From Clostridiales bacterium (GTDB lineage Bacteria; Bacillota; Clostridia; Christensenellales; Christensenellaceae): DNA of 5,099 nt. The position numbers were made by a program, and so were the translations under genes. The notes below the pieces were generated by a model. It did no database searches. It was not told where the DNA came from and worked only from the letters and a program-made list of their open reading frames with translations. Below are positions 4,973-5,099 of the stretch, piece by piece. The stretch spans positions 4,014-9,112 of the forward strand of contig DOMW01000181.1 in assembly GCA_003510345.1 (NCBI GenBank), written 5' to 3'. The first letter of the stretch is position 1; each line of letters starts with the position of its first letter.

Positions 4973-4986
4973 GTGTCAAAAAACCT
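4973..4986 (+). repeat. 14-base terminal repeat, right copy
   Basis: GTGTCAAAAAACCT, the exact inverted counterpart of bases 3-16. Beyond it the sequence continues as CCAAAGCATAC, whereas the left copy continues as AA to the window edge. The two may therefore be related but not identical members of one repeat family. Confidence 0.6.
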
Positions 4987-4991
4987 CCAAA

Positions 4992-5007
4992 GCATACATC
5001 GGTATGC
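4992..5007. repeat. 6-bp hairpin inside the right-end repeat region
   Basis: GCATAC (4992-4997) and GTATGC (5002-5007) pair perfectly around ATCG. No T-run follows on the plus strand. On the minus strand the T-run (4983-4978) comes 8 bases after the stem, too far for a standard terminator. It probably forms part of the repeat's structure. Confidence 0.4.
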
Positions 5008-5099
5008 AAAAATGAGAAAGACATCATCAAAAGCCAGAGGGTATTCCTTTGGGGTCAAGGAGCCTGCGGCGTATTATATGCCTCCGGCGGTTTAGAACC

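Larger units (their letters stand above)
4973..5095 (+). other. Possible 40-codon small ORF in the right-end repeat
   Basis: From GTG 4973 (or ATG 5012, 27 codons) a frame stays open to TAG 5093-5095. It ends with residues reading RGYSFGVKEP and then AAYYMPPAV. No adequate Shine-Dalgarno precedes either start. The opposite strand is open too (5073 to 4909, containing FDDVFLIFAYRCMLWRFFDT), and both frames run through the hairpin repeat. This looks more like repeat DNA that happens to be open than a proven gene. The left-end 14-mer would begin the same frame (VSKNL) at base 16 on the minus strand. Confidence 0.2.

Overview
The window looks like chromosomal DNA from a Gram-positive bacterium of the Clostridia/Bacillota type, with roughly balanced G+C. 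This rests on an FMN riboswitch driving a RibU-type ECF riboflavin S-component, strong GGAGG-type Shine-Dalgarno sites, near-consensus sigma-A promoters and a cysteine-type MurA. The exact genus cannot be read from the sequence.

Layout. Bases 1-154 hold the edge of a repeat and a perfect 11-bp hairpin, with no gene. ribU lies on the minus strand (766 to 155). Upstream of it, in transcription order, are a TTGACA-17-TAAAAT promoter (1000-972), an FMN riboswitch aptamer (951-827) and an intrinsic-terminator hairpin (819-785). The divergent intergenic region (767-1285) also carries GC-rich hairpins and a plus-strand promoter (1114-1142). A 25-codon leader ORF with its own Shine-Dalgarno site (1192-1269) follows, ending inside a hairpin that covers the ribosome binding site of corA. 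corA (1286-2224) encodes a CorA-family divalent cation channel. A separate promoter (2238-2266) precedes a three-gene run: murA (2294-3589), a NUDIX hydrolase of the ADP-ribose pyrophosphatase type (3621-4217) and a class I SAM-dependent methyltransferase (4195-4863). The last two overlap by 23 bases. Bases 4861-5099 hold a 16-bp palindrome, two copies of a 23-base hairpin repeat exactly 70 bases apart, and the edge of what looks like a dispersed repeat.

How it works together. The ribU unit should be shut off when FMN is plentiful. corA is probably under leader control, inferred from the small ORF and two mutually exclusive hairpins. The murA unit joins the first committed step of peptidoglycan synthesis to two enzymes without an obvious shared pathway, as in many housekeeping operons. 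Both ends of the window carry the same 14-base sequence GTGTCAAAAAACCT in opposite, outward orientation, each beside a GC-rich hairpin. The window may therefore be a stretch bounded by two copies of one repeat, possibly where an assembly broke.

The most promising unfamiliar element is the corA leader: a possible CxCxH-containing leader peptide whose stop codon sits in the hairpin that masks the corA start region.
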